The position numbers and the translations under genes are program-made. From Acidobacteriota bacterium (lineage in GTDB: Bacteria > Acidobacteriota > Terriglobia > Acidiferrales > UBA7541): DNA of 64,000 nt. The stretch spans positions 1 through 64,000 of the forward strand of contig QHZD01000026.1 of the NCBI GenBank assembly GCA_003225315.1, in the 5' to 3' direction. The number at the start of each line of letters is the position of its first letter. The stretch's first letter is position 1. Shown one piece after another: positions 33,769-45,208 of this stretch. The notes below the pieces were generated by a model, which did not search any database, was not told the origin of the DNA, and was given only the letters and a program-made list of their open reading frames with translations.

Positions 33769-35160
33769 CTAAAATTTGGTCACTTCGGAGAAATGGAAGT
33801 TGCGAACCTTCATGGCGGGTACAACCATCTCAAAGGCTTCTTCGCCGGTGGCGCGGACAGCGGGCCCGAGCAATTCCACGTTTTTGAGCATTTCGATGAG
33901 CGACTGATTGAAACGAAAGTTGCGGACGCCACCAGTAACGTGCCCATTCTCAACGAGAAACAGGCCGTCGCGGGTCATGCCGGTCATTACCTTTTCGTAG
34001 GGATCGACTTCGCGAATGTACCAGAGGCGAGTGACAAGGAGGCCGCGTTCGGTGGAGGCGACCATCTTTTCTATCGATGAATCTCCGCCACCGAAGACCA
34101 GATTCATGGGCGCTTCGCCGTATTCGTTGGGAAGAGCGAACCCGTGCCCGGTGGGCTGCTTGTGCGCCGCTTTGGCGGCGGCCCGGGAATACACGAGATT
34201 CTTGGGGATGCCGCGGTCCACGAGCACGACGCGCTGACGTGGCACTCCTTCGCCATCGAATGGGGCGCCTTGCTGCAGCGAATGATAAACGTCATCGGTG
34301 ATGCTGATGTTTTGGCCGAAGAGCTGCTTGCCCATGCGTTCGTTCAGGCAGGAGCGCTTGTCCGCGAGTGCGGTGGCGGAGAAATCGTAAAAAAGAAAAC
34401 CGACAAGGTCGAGAACGGCAGCGGGTTCGAGGATGACAGTGTAACGACCGGGGGCAAGCTCGCGTGCGTTCACGGCGAGATGTGCCTTCTCGCCCGCTCG
34501 GGCGGTGAGCTTCTGCGGATCGAAGGCGCGAACGTCGGCGGAGTTGGCTTTGGCCCAGCTTGCGGCAGAACCTTCCTGCATGGTGATAGAAAACTCGGAG
34601 TGCGTTTCGCGATAGACGGCAAAAAGACCGCGAGAATTTGCCAAGGCGGACTGACTCTGGCCGTTCGAAAAGATTCCGGCGGCGACCTGGCCTTTCTTGA
34701 CGGCTAAGTCGCAGGCGCGGCGAACGGCGCGGGCCCGATCTTCGGCGGAGAGGGCGGCGGTGTGTTTGATGAAGCGGTTTACCCGGCGATAGCGCTGCTT
34801 GCCAGGTATCGGCAGGAGGTTGGGGATTTTCGGCTGGCTGTGCGCAAGGGAGAGAGAGGCTTCGACCGTGGAGCGGAGCGAGTCTTCGTCGAAGCGATTC
34901 GTCGTGGCGCGCGCCGTTCGCCCGTCGGTGACGGTGCGAATCGAAACCGTGAGGCCGTGCTCGGCGACGTTTTGGTGGATGGCGTTGTTGGCAAAACGGG
35001 TCAGCGCGTTGGCAACTTCGTCGACGTGGACTTCGGTTTCTTCGGCTGCCGTGAATTTCGCCAGACGAAGGACTGTGTCAGCGATGCGGCGAAGTTCGCG
35101 CTCAGGGAGAAGCTCGGAGGCGAACGCGCTCACCCTCTTTGACTTGGTGGCGGATTTCAT
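33769..35160 (-). CDS. tldE: TldE/PmbA-type metalloprotease partner
   Basis: The protein of about 463 residues belongs to the TldD/PmbA family, seen in ANALTRFANNAIHQNVAEHG, PGRYTVILEPAAVLDLVGFL and GEAPMNLVFGGGDSSIEKMV. It lacks the HExxxH zinc site carried by TldD, which identifies it as the TldE (PmbA) subunit. The ATG at 35160 overlaps the tldD stop (ATGA) and gives the expected length; the open frame upstream is not used. TldD and TldE form a heterodimer that degrades unfolded peptides and matures some RiPPs such as microcin B17. No RiPP precursor is visible nearby. Confidence 0.9.
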   Translation of the reverse strand: MKSATKSKRVSAFASELLPERELRRIADTVLRLAKFTAAEETEVHVDEVANALTRFANNAIHQNVAEHGLTVSIRTVTDGRTARATTNRFDEDSLRSTVEASLSLAHSQPKIPNLLPIPGKQRYRRVNRFIKHTAALSAEDRARAVRRACDLAVKKGQVAAGIFSNGQSQSALANSRGLFAVYRETHSEFSITMQEGSAASWAKANSADVRAFDPQKLTARAGEKAHLAVNARELAPGRYTVILEPAAVLDLVGFLFYDFSATALADKRSCLNERMGKQLFGQNISITDDVYHSLQQGAPFDGEGVPRQRVVLVDRGIPKNLVYSRAAAKAAHKQPTGHGFALPNEYGEAPMNLVFGGGDSSIEKMVASTERGLLVTRLWYIREVDPYEKVMTGMTRDGLFLVENGHVTGGVRNFRFNQSLIEMLKNVELLGPAVRATGEEAFEMVVPAMKVRNFHFSEVTKF

Positions 35161-36617
35161 TGGTTTGAAAAGGCCGTTCCAATGCGCACGTTGCGAAAAC
35201 GCGCCGGCGAGGCCCCGTGGCCTGTGCCCATGGTTTGCATGGGCTGGCCCTTTCCACAATTGGGCGTGCCCCAAAGCGTCCAGTGATCGAACTTGCAGAT
35301 GGCGTCACAGGAATTCCAGAACTCCGTGGTAATGCCGCTGTAGCTTGGATTCTTCAGCATGCGGACTTTCTTTCCGGCCTTAATCTCCCAACCAATCTCG
35401 GTCGAAAACTGAAATTGGTAGCGACGGTCGTCGATGGACCAGGAGCGATTCGTCTCCATCAGGATTCCATCGTTTGTGTCGGCGATGAGATCGTCGTAGT
35501 CCCATGTGCCCGGGAGCAGGCTGACGTTGGTCATGCGAATGATGGGCAGCCGGTTCCAGCTTTCGGTACGCATGGTTCCGGAAGAGCGGTCCAGGCCCAC
35601 AAGATGCGCGGTTTCGCGGTTGGATAGATAGCCGCGGAATTTTCCCGCTTTGATGATGTCGGTGCACTGCGCGGGAACCCCTTCGTCGTCGTAAGCAAAA
35701 GTGCCCAAGCCCTGGCCGTGATCAAGCCGCGCGTCAGCGACGACGTTCACGATGGTCGAGGCGTATTGAAGTTTGTTCAACTGATCGAGAGTCAGAAAGC
35801 TCGTGCCGGCGAAATTGGCTTCCTGGCCGAGGACACGGTCCAGCTCGATGGGGTGGCCAATCGATTCGTGAATCTGCAAGCCGAGCTGGCTGGCACCCAG
35901 GATAAGCGTGCCGATTTTTTCAGGGCATTGCGAGGCAGAATGGAGCGCGGCGGCTTCTTCGGCGATGATGGGAGCATTTCTCATCAAATCGAGCGAATCG
36001 ACAAGTTCATATCCTTGGAGAGCATGCTGGCCGCCAAAACTATTGGGATAAGAACGTTTTTGAATTTCCTGGCCTTGAAACGAAGTGGCGGCAATGCCGC
36101 AGCCGGAAATCACCTTGCGCTGATGAATACGCGAGCCGATGCTGGAAGCGAACCAGGAATCGATCTTACGGAATTGCATGTCCGTTTCCGTGAGGGTGAC
36201 GCCTTTAACGCGGCGCATTTCGGCGTCGGCAGCGAGCAGCAGGGCGAGTTGCGTTTCAAGAGGGATTTCGAATGGGTCTTTGCGGAACGGGCTCTGCCAA
36301 CTGTCCACGTAGGCTTGCTCTGGCGCAAGAACCACTTCGCCCCGTTTCGCGAGCGCCGAAGCTTTCGCTATGGAAACGGCGTGCGCCGCACAAGTGGCGA
36401 CGCCATCCTGCGTCAAGCGATCCGTGGAAGCAAAACCCCAGGCACCGTCGGCCAGCACGCGAATGCCGAGGCCAACCGATTCGCTTTGTGAAAGTGTGCC
36501 GACCTGTCCGTTTTTGGTTGTGAGGTCACGCTGGCGTAGATGCATGACGCGCACGTCACCGTAAGCAGCGCCGCGCAGCCTGGCCGTGTCAAGGGCGTTG
36601 GTGCAGAGATCCCACAT
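35157..36617 (-). CDS. tldD: TldD-type zinc metalloprotease
   Basis: The 486-residue protein carries the zinc motif HESIGH in LQIHESIGHPIELDRVLGQE and family blocks KNGQVGTLSQSESVGLGIRVLADGAWGFAST and LLPGTWDYDDLIADTNDGIL. It is the catalytic subunit of the TldD/TldE heterodimeric protease. The stop overlaps the tldE start by four bases, so synthesis of the two is coupled. It lies after ahcY, with a terminator hairpin between, on the same strand. Function is known for the family; cellular substrates here are unknown. Confidence 0.93.
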   Translation of the reverse strand: MWDLCTNALDTARLRGAAYGDVRVMHLRQRDLTTKNGQVGTLSQSESVGLGIRVLADGAWGFASTDRLTQDGVATCAAHAVSIAKASALAKRGEVVLAPEQAYVDSWQSPFRKDPFEIPLETQLALLLAADAEMRRVKGVTLTETDMQFRKIDSWFASSIGSRIHQRKVISGCGIAATSFQGQEIQKRSYPNSFGGQHALQGYELVDSLDLMRNAPIIAEEAAALHSASQCPEKIGTLILGASQLGLQIHESIGHPIELDRVLGQEANFAGTSFLTLDQLNKLQYASTIVNVVADARLDHGQGLGTFAYDDEGVPAQCTDIIKAGKFRGYLSNRETAHLVGLDRSSGTMRTESWNRLPIIRMTNVSLLPGTWDYDDLIADTNDGILMETNRSWSIDDRRYQFQFSTEIGWEIKAGKKVRMLKNPSYSGITTEFWNSCDAICKFDHWTLWGTPNCGKGQPMQTMGTGHGASPARFRNVRIGTAFSNQ

Positions 36618-36702
36618 GTGTTCGTCAAGCTGAAAAAGATATCAGGAAATGCGAATGGACGCAGTATCTGTTCCAACTTTGCCTGACGACGTCGCTGGGG
36701 GA

Positions 36703-36746
36703 AGGAAAAGCGGCGGCCCTTCGGGTAAGGGCAACAGAGCCGCCGC
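36703..36746 (-). terminator. Terminator after ahcY
   Basis: On the minus strand GCGGCGGC (36746-36739) pairs with GCCGCCGC (36717-36710), with an inner hairpin CCCTT/AAGGG, followed by TTTTCC. It sits just after the ahcY stop and before tldD, so tldD probably has its own promoter. Confidence 0.75.
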
Positions 36747-36754
36747 ACTCCAAA

Positions 36755-38077
<1,323 letters not shown>

Positions 38078-38131
38078 CTACTCGGGTGAAAGGCTGCTTG
38101 CTGCCGGTATTGTGCTGCTCTGATTTGAAAG

Positions 38132-39322
38132 TTAGACGCGTGCTCCGACTTCCGCAACCGCGGCTGCGCCGAGGCCCGCGGCTTTGCGGAGAGCATCCGC
38201 GCGGTCCGTACGTTCCCAGGTGAATCCGGGTCCGCTACGGCCGAAGTGGCCATAAGCGGCAGTGGCTTTGTAAATCGGACGGCGCAGGTCGAGCGTCTCA
38301 ATAATGGCCTTGGGTGTCAGTGCGAAGAATTCGCGGATCAGCGCCGTGATTTTTTCTTCCGGCACGGCGGCGGTACCGAAGGTTTCCGCCATAACGGAGA
38401 CAGGTTCGGCAACGCCAATAGCGTAAGCCAATTGAACTTCCGTCTTCCGCGCCAGGCCCGCAGCCACGATGTTCTTCGCGATGTAGCGCGCCATGTAGCA
38501 AGCCGAGCGGTCTACCTTTGAGGGATCCTTGCCGGAGAAAGCGCCGCCGCCGTGACGGCTGTAACCGCCGTATGTATCGACGATAATTTTGCGGCCCGTC
38601 AAACCCGCGTCGCCCATCGGACCGCCGATAACGAAGCGGCCGGTCGGGTTGATGTGATATTTCGTTTTCGAATCCAGCATGGATGCAGGAATAATCGGCT
38701 TGATCACGTGCTCGGTAATGGCGTCGCGAAGGTCCGTGTTGGACACCTTCTCGCTGTGCTGCGTGGAGATCACCACGCAATCGACGCGCACCGGGCGATC
38801 GTTGCTGTACTCAATCGTGACCTGAGACTTTCCGTCGGGCCGGAGAAAATCAACTTTGTTGGATTTGCGAATCTCGGAGAGGCGCTGCGTGAGGCGGTGG
38901 GCGAGCTGGATGGGCATGGGCATCAATTCTTCGGTTTCATCGCAAGCGAACCCGAACATCAAGCCCTGGTCGCCTGCCCCGCCGGTATCCACGCCCATGG
39001 CGATATCTGGCGACTGGCGCTTCACCGTGCACATGACGGCGCAAGTACCGGCATCATAGCCGTACTTGGCACGGTCGTAGCCGACACCGTGAATGGTACC
39101 GCGAACGAGTTCGTCGTAATCAACGTGCGCGGTGGTGGTGATTTCGCCGGCGATGACCGCCAGGCCTGTGGTAACGAGGGTCTCGCAGGCAACACGTCCC
39201 TTCGGGTCGTGCTTCATCACTTCATCGAGGACGGCGTCAGAAATCTGGTCAGCAATCTTGTCCGGATGGCCTTCGGTGACAGACTCCGACGTAAACAGGA
39301 AATTGCGTAGGGCTTGGCTCAA
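38132..39322 (-). CDS. metK: S-adenosylmethionine synthetase
   Basis: The 396-residue protein has the three-part MetK fold and motifs: [25 protein letters not shown] at the N-terminus, [12 protein letters not shown] for the ATP loop, [24 protein letters not shown] and [17 protein letters not shown]. It makes S-adenosylmethionine from methionine and ATP. The start is a TTG at 39322 with AAGGAG eight bases upstream. The ahcY gene downstream also starts with TTG. The 234-base space upstream holds no SAM riboswitch that I can recognise. Confidence 0.96.
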   Translation of the reverse strand: MSQALRNFLFTSESVTEGHPDKIADQISDAVLDEVMKHDPKGRVACETLVTTGLAVIAGEITTTAHVDYDELVRGTIHGVGYDRAKYGYDAGTCAVMCTVKRQSPDIAMGVDTGGAGDQGLMFGFACDETEELMPMPIQLAHRLTQRLSEIRKSNKVDFLRPDGKSQVTIEYSNDRPVRVDCVVISTQHSEKVSNTDLRDAITEHVIKPIIPASMLDSKTKYHINPTGRFVIGGPMGDAGLTGRKIIVDTYGGYSRHGGGAFSGKDPSKVDRSACYMARYIAKNIVAAGLARKTEVQLAYAIGVAEPVSVMAETFGTAAVPEEKITALIREFFALTPKAIIETLDLRRPIYKATAAYGHFGRSGPGFTWERTDRADALRKAAGLGAAAVAEVGARV

Positions 39323-39556
39323 AACAAGTTCTCCTTGTCGGTTGCGTTGTTTGCGCTTTGTTGGCCTGCGTTTCGCGGCCTGTGTTTCATCAGAAGTACC
39401 GCAGCGGCTTCCCTAGTTCGAGGACTTCGTCTAGTCTTTACAAAACTACCATTCGGGGCGCAAAGAATCAACGCATTGATTTCAAAAAGCTTATTGGAGC
39501 ATTGAACGGTCGAAATCAGGCCCCGAACGGCTATTAGCCGCATTAAACGGTAAAGG

Positions 39557-40715
39557 TTAAGCCGCGTCCGCATCGTCGTCGGGCTGGATGTCGAGCCTTC
39601 CCTTCGTCTTCTTGGCCATCAAGTAGGAACGGATGAAGGGGTCCAGGTCACCGTCCATTACCCGGTCCACATCGCCTACTTCGAATTTAGTGCGGTGGTC
39701 CTTAATCAGGCGGTAAGGCTGCATAACGTAGGACCGGATTTGGCTGCCGAAGGAAATGTCCAATTTGCTTTCGTCGAGCTTGTCGGTGTGTGCCTGCCGT
39801 TTCTGGACTTCCAGATCGTAGAGGCGCGAGCGGAGCATCTTCATGGCCATCTCACGATTCTTGCCCTGACTGCGCTGCGCCTGACACGCAACGACGATGT
39901 TCGTGGGGATGTGCGTGATGCGCACCGCGGTCTCCACTTTGTTGACGTTCTGCCCGCCCTTGCCACCGGACCGAAACGTGTCCACGCGAAGATCCTCGGA
40001 CCTGATATTGATTTCGATGCGGTCGTCGATCTCGGGAATCACGAAGACGGACGCAAACGAAGTATGGCGGCGCGCGGCTTGATCGAAGGGCGAAATCCGC
40101 ACGAGACGATGAACGCCGGTTTCGCCCGCAAGGAGACCGTATGCATTTTCACCGGAAAATTGAATCGTTGCCGACTTGATGCCGGCTTCTTCTCCGGGAG
40201 TCTCATCAAGAATCTCGGCCGTCATTCCCCGGCGTTCCGCCCATCGCAAGTACATACGGAGAAGGATGGAAGCCCAATCCTGCGATTCCGTCCCGCCCGC
40301 GCCGGGCTTGATGGTCATGATGGCGTTGAGGTGATCGGTTTCTCCAGAAAGCAGCGTCCTGGTTTCCAGTTCGGAGATGTACGCATCCGCGGCGTTGAGT
40401 TCGCGATCCAGTTCTTTCAGCAGATCGTTCTTTTGCTCGACGTTGGTTTCTTCTTGGGCAAGATGGATGTACGTCTCAATGTCGCCGGAGATGGAGGTGA
40501 GTTTCGCGTCTGCGGCAATTTGTTCTTCGGCGCGCTTGCGCTCGCGGAGTACGCTTTGCGCGGTTTCCTGATTGTTCCAAAAATTGGGTTCGGCGATGCG
40601 CGCTTCGAGAGCTTTCAGGCGCTCGCGGTATTGCGGCGCGTCAAAGATAGCTCCGCACGAGCGTGATTCGCTGCTTGAGCCCTTCGTAGCGATGCTGGAG
40701 ATCCTCGAGGATCAT
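39557..40715 (-). CDS. prfB: Peptide chain release factor 2, made by +1 programmed frameshift
   Basis: The main frame contains the RF2 core ending with GGQ in RSGGKGGQNVNKVETAVRITH and opens without a good start near the N-terminus. Upstream, an ATG at 40715 begins MILEDLQHRYEGLKQRITLV and reaches an in-frame TGA as codon 25 (40643-40641). A +1 shift at CTTTGAC continues as DAPQYRERLKALEARIAEPNFW, the normal RF2 sequence. The total is about 385 residues. This is the classical autoregulation: scarce RF2 lets the ribosome shift at the TGA. RF2 releases at UGA and UAA. It lies downstream of lnt. Confidence 0.95.
40640..40655 (-). promoter_or_regulatory. prfB recoding site
   Basis: The slippery CTT, in-frame TGA and following C (40646-40640) are preceded by CGGAG-CTAT. 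The GGAG lies four bases upstream of CTT and acts as the internal Shine-Dalgarno that promotes the +1 shift. Confidence 0.92.
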
Positions 40716-40751
40716 GCTTGTTTTGTTGAGACGTCCGCCATGGAACGGCCG

Positions 40752-42344
40752 TTACTTTGCCTTTCGAAAAGTTCCAGCAACTAGAATAACGGAAACAAGC
40801 ACGCAGAGCCAAGCGAACCAATCGCCAAAACTTGTGTAAATCGTCTCATCGGCGCGAAAGTCATAGGGAAGATCAGCCACAGCGCGAATATCCGGAGGAA
40901 TTGGCTCGAAGACGCGGCCGTAGGGATCGACGGAAACGGTAAAGCCGTTGTTCGTTGCGCGCACCAGCCAGCGGCGGTTCTCTACTGCCCTCACTCGACC
41001 CATGCGCAGATGCTGTTCGGCCGCGGCGGAGCGCCCAAACCAGCCGTCATTCGAAATATTGATGAGCACCTGCGCGTCATTCGCCGCAAAGTGGCGCACT
41101 TCGCCGGGGAAAATAGCTTCGTAGCAGATGAAAACGCCGAATGTGTTCCCGCCAGGAAGCTGCCCCACGACGTACTTGTTTCCTTTGTGAAAGCCGCCCA
41201 CCTGTCCGGAGACGCTCGCCACCAGACGATGAATCAACGGAAACGGCTCGTATTCGCCGAATGGCACAAGATGGACCTTGTCGTACACGAAGACGCGCCG
41301 GCCTTGCGCATCAAAAAGTAGCGCGCTGTTGTACGGCAAGAGAGTCCCGCGAGGCGCCGCGTCCGATGCGTCCACCGGTGGTTTCCATTCGACGGCACCG
41401 GCGAGGAAAGGGTGGCCGAAACGAATCGCCACGGTTGAGGCAATCTTTGCGAATTGCGCATCTTGGTAGGAGAACGGGGCAGGCGCTTCAGGCCATACAA
41501 GAAGGTCGGGCTTGTCCACGGAAGGGGCCAGGCTGATGCGCACGATTTCCTCGAGGTCCGCGGCGTGCGCCTGAAACCAATCCGCCGGATACGATTCCAC
41601 CTCCGGAAAATTGAGCTGCACGGCGCGCGCGAAATGATGAGCTTGAGGCTTTGGCACCAGGCGGGGGCCGCCCAGCGCGGCGATCCACAAAACTGCCGTC
41701 GCGGCAGCGCCAAGTCCGATGCGCGCGCGCGTCGTCAGCATATTCGAGGCGCCCGTCCATACAAGGAGCGCGTTGAAACTCGCCGCAAGAAAAGAGAGCC
41801 CGTAGATTCCCGTGATGGTCGCGAGCTGAAGCAAGCCTAGATTTGCGGACGCGGGATAGCCGAGCAAATTCCAAGGAAAACCGATTTCAGGCAAATGCGC
41901 GCGCGCAAATTCGAATGTCACCCAGAGAAACGGCGCACCTAAACATGCGAGGTCGATACTTCGCAGGGACAGTCGGTGGACGGACCAGGCAAAACCGCCG
42001 GTAAGTATTCCCCAGGCAATGGCAATCAGCAGCAGGAGACTCCATCCGCCTGCCAGCGAGATGCCACCGTGGACGGCGAGAACGGTCGCAATCCACGGCA
42101 GCGCCGTTATGACGAAGAGTAATCCGTGAAGAAATCCGCACGCAAACGCCACGCGGGGACGCACGCCGAACAGCGAAAGGAGGAGAATCCCAACGCAAAC
42201 CCAGGAATAGATACTGAGGTAGAGACCAGTGTACGAGAGCGAAAGCGTAGCGCCGGAAACGGCGGCAACAATAAGACGAAAGCTCGCCGGGATTTCCGTA
42301 CCGGCTTGCGGGCGAAGATAGGTGAGCCAACCGCCCCGAGGCAT
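40752..42344 (-). CDS. lnt: Apolipoprotein N-acyltransferase
   Basis: The 530-residue protein has an N-terminal set of about eight transmembrane helices and a C-terminal nitrilase-like domain. The catalytic triad is visible: Glu in LLVWPEAPAPF, Lys in VYDKVHLVPFGEYEPF and Cys in FGVFICYEAIFPGEV; the following INISNDGWFG and RAVENRRWLVRATNNGF blocks are typical of Lnt. It adds the third acyl chain to the N-terminal Cys of lipoproteins in the inner membrane. Its ATG overlaps the stop of the SPOR gene by one base (TGATG). Confidence 0.94.
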   Translation of the reverse strand: MPRGGWLTYLRPQAGTEIPASFRLIVAAVSGATLSLSYTGLYLSIYSWVCVGILLLSLFGVRPRVAFACGFLHGLLFVITALPWIATVLAVHGGISLAGGWSLLLLIAIAWGILTGGFAWSVHRLSLRSIDLACLGAPFLWVTFEFARAHLPEIGFPWNLLGYPASANLGLLQLATITGIYGLSFLAASFNALLVWTGASNMLTTRARIGLGAAATAVLWIAALGGPRLVPKPQAHHFARAVQLNFPEVESYPADWFQAHAADLEEIVRISLAPSVDKPDLLVWPEAPAPFSYQDAQFAKIASTVAIRFGHPFLAGAVEWKPPVDASDAAPRGTLLPYNSALLFDAQGRRVFVYDKVHLVPFGEYEPFPLIHRLVASVSGQVGGFHKGNKYVVGQLPGGNTFGVFICYEAIFPGEVRHFAANDAQVLINISNDGWFGRSAAAEQHLRMGRVRAVENRRWLVRATNNGFTVSVDPYGRVFEPIPPDIRAVADLPYDFRADETIYTSFGDWFAWLCVLVSVILVAGTFRKAK

Positions 42345-43015
42345 CAGTGTTTCACGATGGCTTTAAAACCTGCGTCCTCGAGGCCTCTCCTGGCACCTTC
42401 GGCGGCCTTCGGATCAGCGTACGGGCCGACTTGCACGCGGTAATACTTGTCTCCTTGCGGAGAAAGAACGAACGCCGGGAATTTTTTCTTCTGTAAACGG
42501 CTGGCGAGTTCCATGGCATCCGCTTCCCTCGTTGTCGCCGCCACTTGCACAGTATATGAGCCACCTGGAATAAGCGGCGCATTGGGGCCTTTCGCTGAAC
42601 TTCCACTGTTTCTCAGTGGCGGGGAGGATCTCACAGCTACCGGCGAGCTCTTCTTTGCCGGGGCCGCGGGAACTGCAACGGGCTTCAAATGGTCTTCGGT
42701 TTTCTTACTGTCGCCGGCGTGATAAAACTCCCAATCCGAATTCGGTGGAGCGGGCGTATCCGTTGGCGCCGTGGCAGGAGCGGGATTGCTCGTCCGCTTC
42801 GGATTTACATCCGCTTTAGGAGGAACGGAAATCGATGGCTTCCTGAAAAAATCGGTCGCGGCGCGTACCGAGCCATCGTATTCATTGCGCCCCATGACGT
42901 AGCCAAGCGTAAAAAATACGCCCGAAAACAGCAGCATGAGCATGAACAGACCGATGACATGCCGGCTTTCGAGTACACGCTCTCCGGCGCCCCCTCGTTT
43001 TCCTCCAGAAGACAT
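42344..43015 (-). CDS. SPOR-domain membrane protein
   Basis: The 223-residue protein has a short cytoplasmic end and one transmembrane helix at about 21-39 (IGLFMLMLLFSGVFFTLGYV). A disordered Pro/Ser/Lys-rich region follows (45-145), then a C-terminal SPOR domain (about 148-223: GSYTVQVAATTREADAMELASRLQKK, YYRVQVGPYADPKAAEGARRGL). SPOR domains bind denuded glycan strands at the septum, so it is probably a division or cell-wall protein. It lies two bases after the slipin gene and overlaps lnt. Confidence 0.9.
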   Translation of the reverse strand: MSSGGKRGGAGERVLESRHVIGLFMLMLLFSGVFFTLGYVMGRNEYDGSVRAATDFFRKPSISVPPKADVNPKRTSNPAPATAPTDTPAPPNSDWEFYHAGDSKKTEDHLKPVAVPAAPAKKSSPVAVRSSPPLRNSGSSAKGPNAPLIPGGSYTVQVAATTREADAMELASRLQKKKFPAFVLSPQGDKYYRVQVGPYADPKAAEGARRGLEDAGFKAIVKH

Positions 43016-43017
43016 CC

Positions 43018-43785
43018 CTACTTTTGCGCTCCTAAATTCCTAGTCCACTGATTAATGATATCGATAGGCAGCGGAAACACAATCGTTGTGTTCTTCTCGA
43101 CACCTATCTCAGTCAGAGTTTGCAAGTAGCGGAGTTGGATCGCGGAGGGTTGCGTCTCCAGAACTTTTGCGGCGTCGGCGAGTTTCTGCGAGGCTTCGTA
43201 CTCTCCTTCAGCGTGAATGATCTTTGCGCGGCGTTCGCGTTCGGCCTCCGCCTGCTTGGCGATGGCGCGCTGCATCTGCTCGGGGATGTCCACCTGCTTT
43301 ACCTCGACTTTGGAAACTTTGATGCCCCAAGGCTCCGTGTCCGTGTCCAGAATGACCTGGAGCTTGGCATTGACCTTATCGCGTTGGGAGAGGATTTCAT
43401 CCAGCTCAAACTGGCCGACGACACTGCGGATGGTCGTCTGGGCAAGTTGCGAAGTCGCGTAGGTGTAGTTCTGCACTTGCGAAAGGGCCAGGTTGGCGTC
43501 CACCACGCGGAAATAACAAACGGCGTTTACTTTCACGGAGACGTTGTCGCGTGTGATGATGTCCTGCGGCGGAACGTCGAGCGTCTCAATCCGCATGTTG
43601 ATGCGGTATAATGTTTCTATCGGCCAAAAAACAAGATTTATGCCGGCGCTCTTTGCTTCCGGTATCAATCGGCCGAGCCGCAGCACGACGCCGCGCTCCC
43701 ACTCCTTGATGATGTACAGCGAATTCCAGAACCAGATGAGCCCCAGGCCGACGATCAACGCTATTCCGACAAAACCAATTTCCAT
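43018..43785 (-). CDS. Stomatin-like slipin (SPFH/band 7 protein)
   Basis: The protein of about 255 residues starts at the ATG with GGAGG six bases upstream. A single N-terminal membrane segment (IGFVGIALIVGLGLIWFW) is followed by the band 7 domain (YIIKEWERGVVLRLGRL, PPQDIITRDNVSVKVNAVCYFRV, QLAQTTIRSVVGQFELDEILSQRD) and a charged helix (AIAKQAEAERERRAKIIHAEGE). This is the slipin family, usually paired with NfeD, as here (25 bases after it). Slipins form ring-like membrane assemblies that organise lipid domains; the paired protease is thought to cleave slipin. Confidence 0.93.
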   Translation of the reverse strand: MEIGFVGIALIVGLGLIWFWNSLYIIKEWERGVVLRLGRLIPEAKSAGINLVFWPIETLYRINMRIETLDVPPQDIITRDNVSVKVNAVCYFRVVDANLALSQVQNYTYATSQLAQTTIRSVVGQFELDEILSQRDKVNAKLQVILDTDTEPWGIKVSKVEVKQVDIPEQMQRAIAKQAEAERERRAKIIHAEGEYEASQKLADAAKVLETQPSAIQLRYLQTLTEIGVEKNTTIVFPLPIDIINQWTRNLGAQK

Positions 43786-43810
43786 GTGTTCCTCCTGAAC
43801 GTGAGAATCC

Positions 43811-45208
43811 CTATTTTGCCGCGGCAACAGCCACATTGGCCGGCTCAACGTACAGCTTCAGTCCCTCGACACGCAAAATCCGGACGGCTTCGCCTTCCTG
43901 CACAGGTTTCGAAGATTCGGCGCGCCAGAGTTCGCCATGGACGCGGACCATGCCTTCAGCGCCTGCGCGGAGCCGCTCAACCGCGACGCCCTGTGACCCG
44001 ATCAGCTCTTCCTTCCCCGTTGCGGTTTTCCATTGGCGCGAGCGCAACACCAAACGCATTAAGACGACGGCAAGAACGGCAAACGGCAGCGTTCCCGCCA
44101 GCGCCACGCCGATGCTGACTCCACCGGAGGTGAGCGGCGAGCGTATCAGGAAGATCGCGCCCAAAAACATCGACACCACTCCGCCGAAGGCCAGCACTCC
44201 GTGGCTCGGCGCTTTTGCCTCCAATATGAAAAACGCAAGCGAAAGCCCGATCAGAAACAGGCCTGCAAGATTCACGGGCAGAAAATGCATGGCATAGAGC
44301 GCAAGAATCAGGCAGATTCCCCCGATGACTCCCGGAGCGATCACTCCCGGGTGCGTGAACTCGGTATAGAGGCCCAATACACCAAGAATCAGCAGCACGA
44401 AGAAAACATCCGGTTCGACAATCCGCGCTAGGAATCTTTGCCGGGCGGAGAGCTCGAAGGCCGCGCGCGAGGCGTTCTTCAGCGCCAGCGTCACTTGCGT
44501 CCCGTCAAAGCGAGTAATGGTCCTGCCATCCAACTGCCGAAGAAGATCCTCTGTGGAGTTCACGACCAGATCGATCATCTTCGCGTCCAGCGCTTCCTTT
44601 TCCGTAAACGCTCTGGATTCCGTGATCGCCTTTTCCGCGAGCTCGGGGTTGCGTTTGCGTTGCACCGTGAAACTTCGCAGAAACGCCATGGCGTCCTGGT
44701 TGATTTTCCTCCGAAATACCTCATCGATTTGCTGCGGAAATCCACCGATTGCGATGATGGGAGAAGCTGCGCCAGCATGCGTGCCGGGAGCCATCGCAGC
44801 GATATCGGCCGAAAGTAGAATATAGAAACCCGCGGAAGCGCCGCGCGCGCCCGTGGGTGAAACGTACACGGCCACGGGCACGGGGGAAGCAAGGATGTGC
44901 TGAATCATGTCCTTCATCGAATCGCTCAACCCGCCGGGCGTGTCCATGGTGATTAGCGCCAGCGCCGCGTGACGCCGCGCCGCGTCCGCCAGCCCCTCAT
45001 CTATATACGTAGCCAGGATGGGTTCCACTTCACCGTCCAGGCTCAATTCAAGGACGAATGGGCCGGCGGAGTGTTCGTCCGCGCGAACCGAAGGCAGCTG
45101 CCGGAGAATCGCGTCAGAGAGCAGCAGAAAAAGCGGGGAGAAGGCCAGCACGAACTTCCATTTCCTGAAAGATGGGAAGCGCCTGATCGGTCGGGACCAA
45201 TCGCTCAT
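43811..45208 (-). CDS. NfeD protein with ClpP-class membrane serine protease domain
   Basis: The 465-residue long-form NfeD has an N-terminal export or anchor segment and a ClpP-like protease domain (VLELSLDGEVEPILATYIDEGLADA, PGGLSDSMKDMIQHILASPVPVAVYVSPTGARGASAGFYILLSAD). The Ser in GASAGF is the likely nucleophile. Several transmembrane helices follow (about 280-380), then a C-terminal OB-fold NfeD domain. The partner slipin is immediately downstream, and the pair resembles the archaeal 1510-N/1511 system, where the protease cuts the stomatin. Its start overlaps the end of the upstream TPR gene by four bases. Confidence 0.92.
   Translation of the reverse strand: MSDWSRPIRRFPSFRKWKFVLAFSPLFLLLSDAILRQLPSVRADEHSAGPFVLELSLDGEVEPILATYIDEGLADAARRHAALALITMDTPGGLSDSMKDMIQHILASPVPVAVYVSPTGARGASAGFYILLSADIAAMAPGTHAGAASPIIAIGGFPQQIDEVFRRKINQDAMAFLRSFTVQRKRNPELAEKAITESRAFTEKEALDAKMIDLVVNSTEDLLRQLDGRTITRFDGTQVTLALKNASRAAFELSARQRFLARIVEPDVFFVLLILGVLGLYTEFTHPGVIAPGVIGGICLILALYAMHFLPVNLAGLFLIGLSLAFFILEAKAPSHGVLAFGGVVSMFLGAIFLIRSPLTSGGVSIGVALAGTLPFAVLAVVLMRLVLRSRQWKTATGKEELIGSQGVAVERLRAGAEGMVRVHGELWRAESSKPVQEGEAVRILRVEGLKLYVEPANVAVAAAK

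Noticed and set aside
39557-40318. prfB as a truncated pseudogene
   Set aside because: The missing N-terminus is present upstream in another frame joined by the classical CTT-TGA-C recoding site, so the gene is intact.
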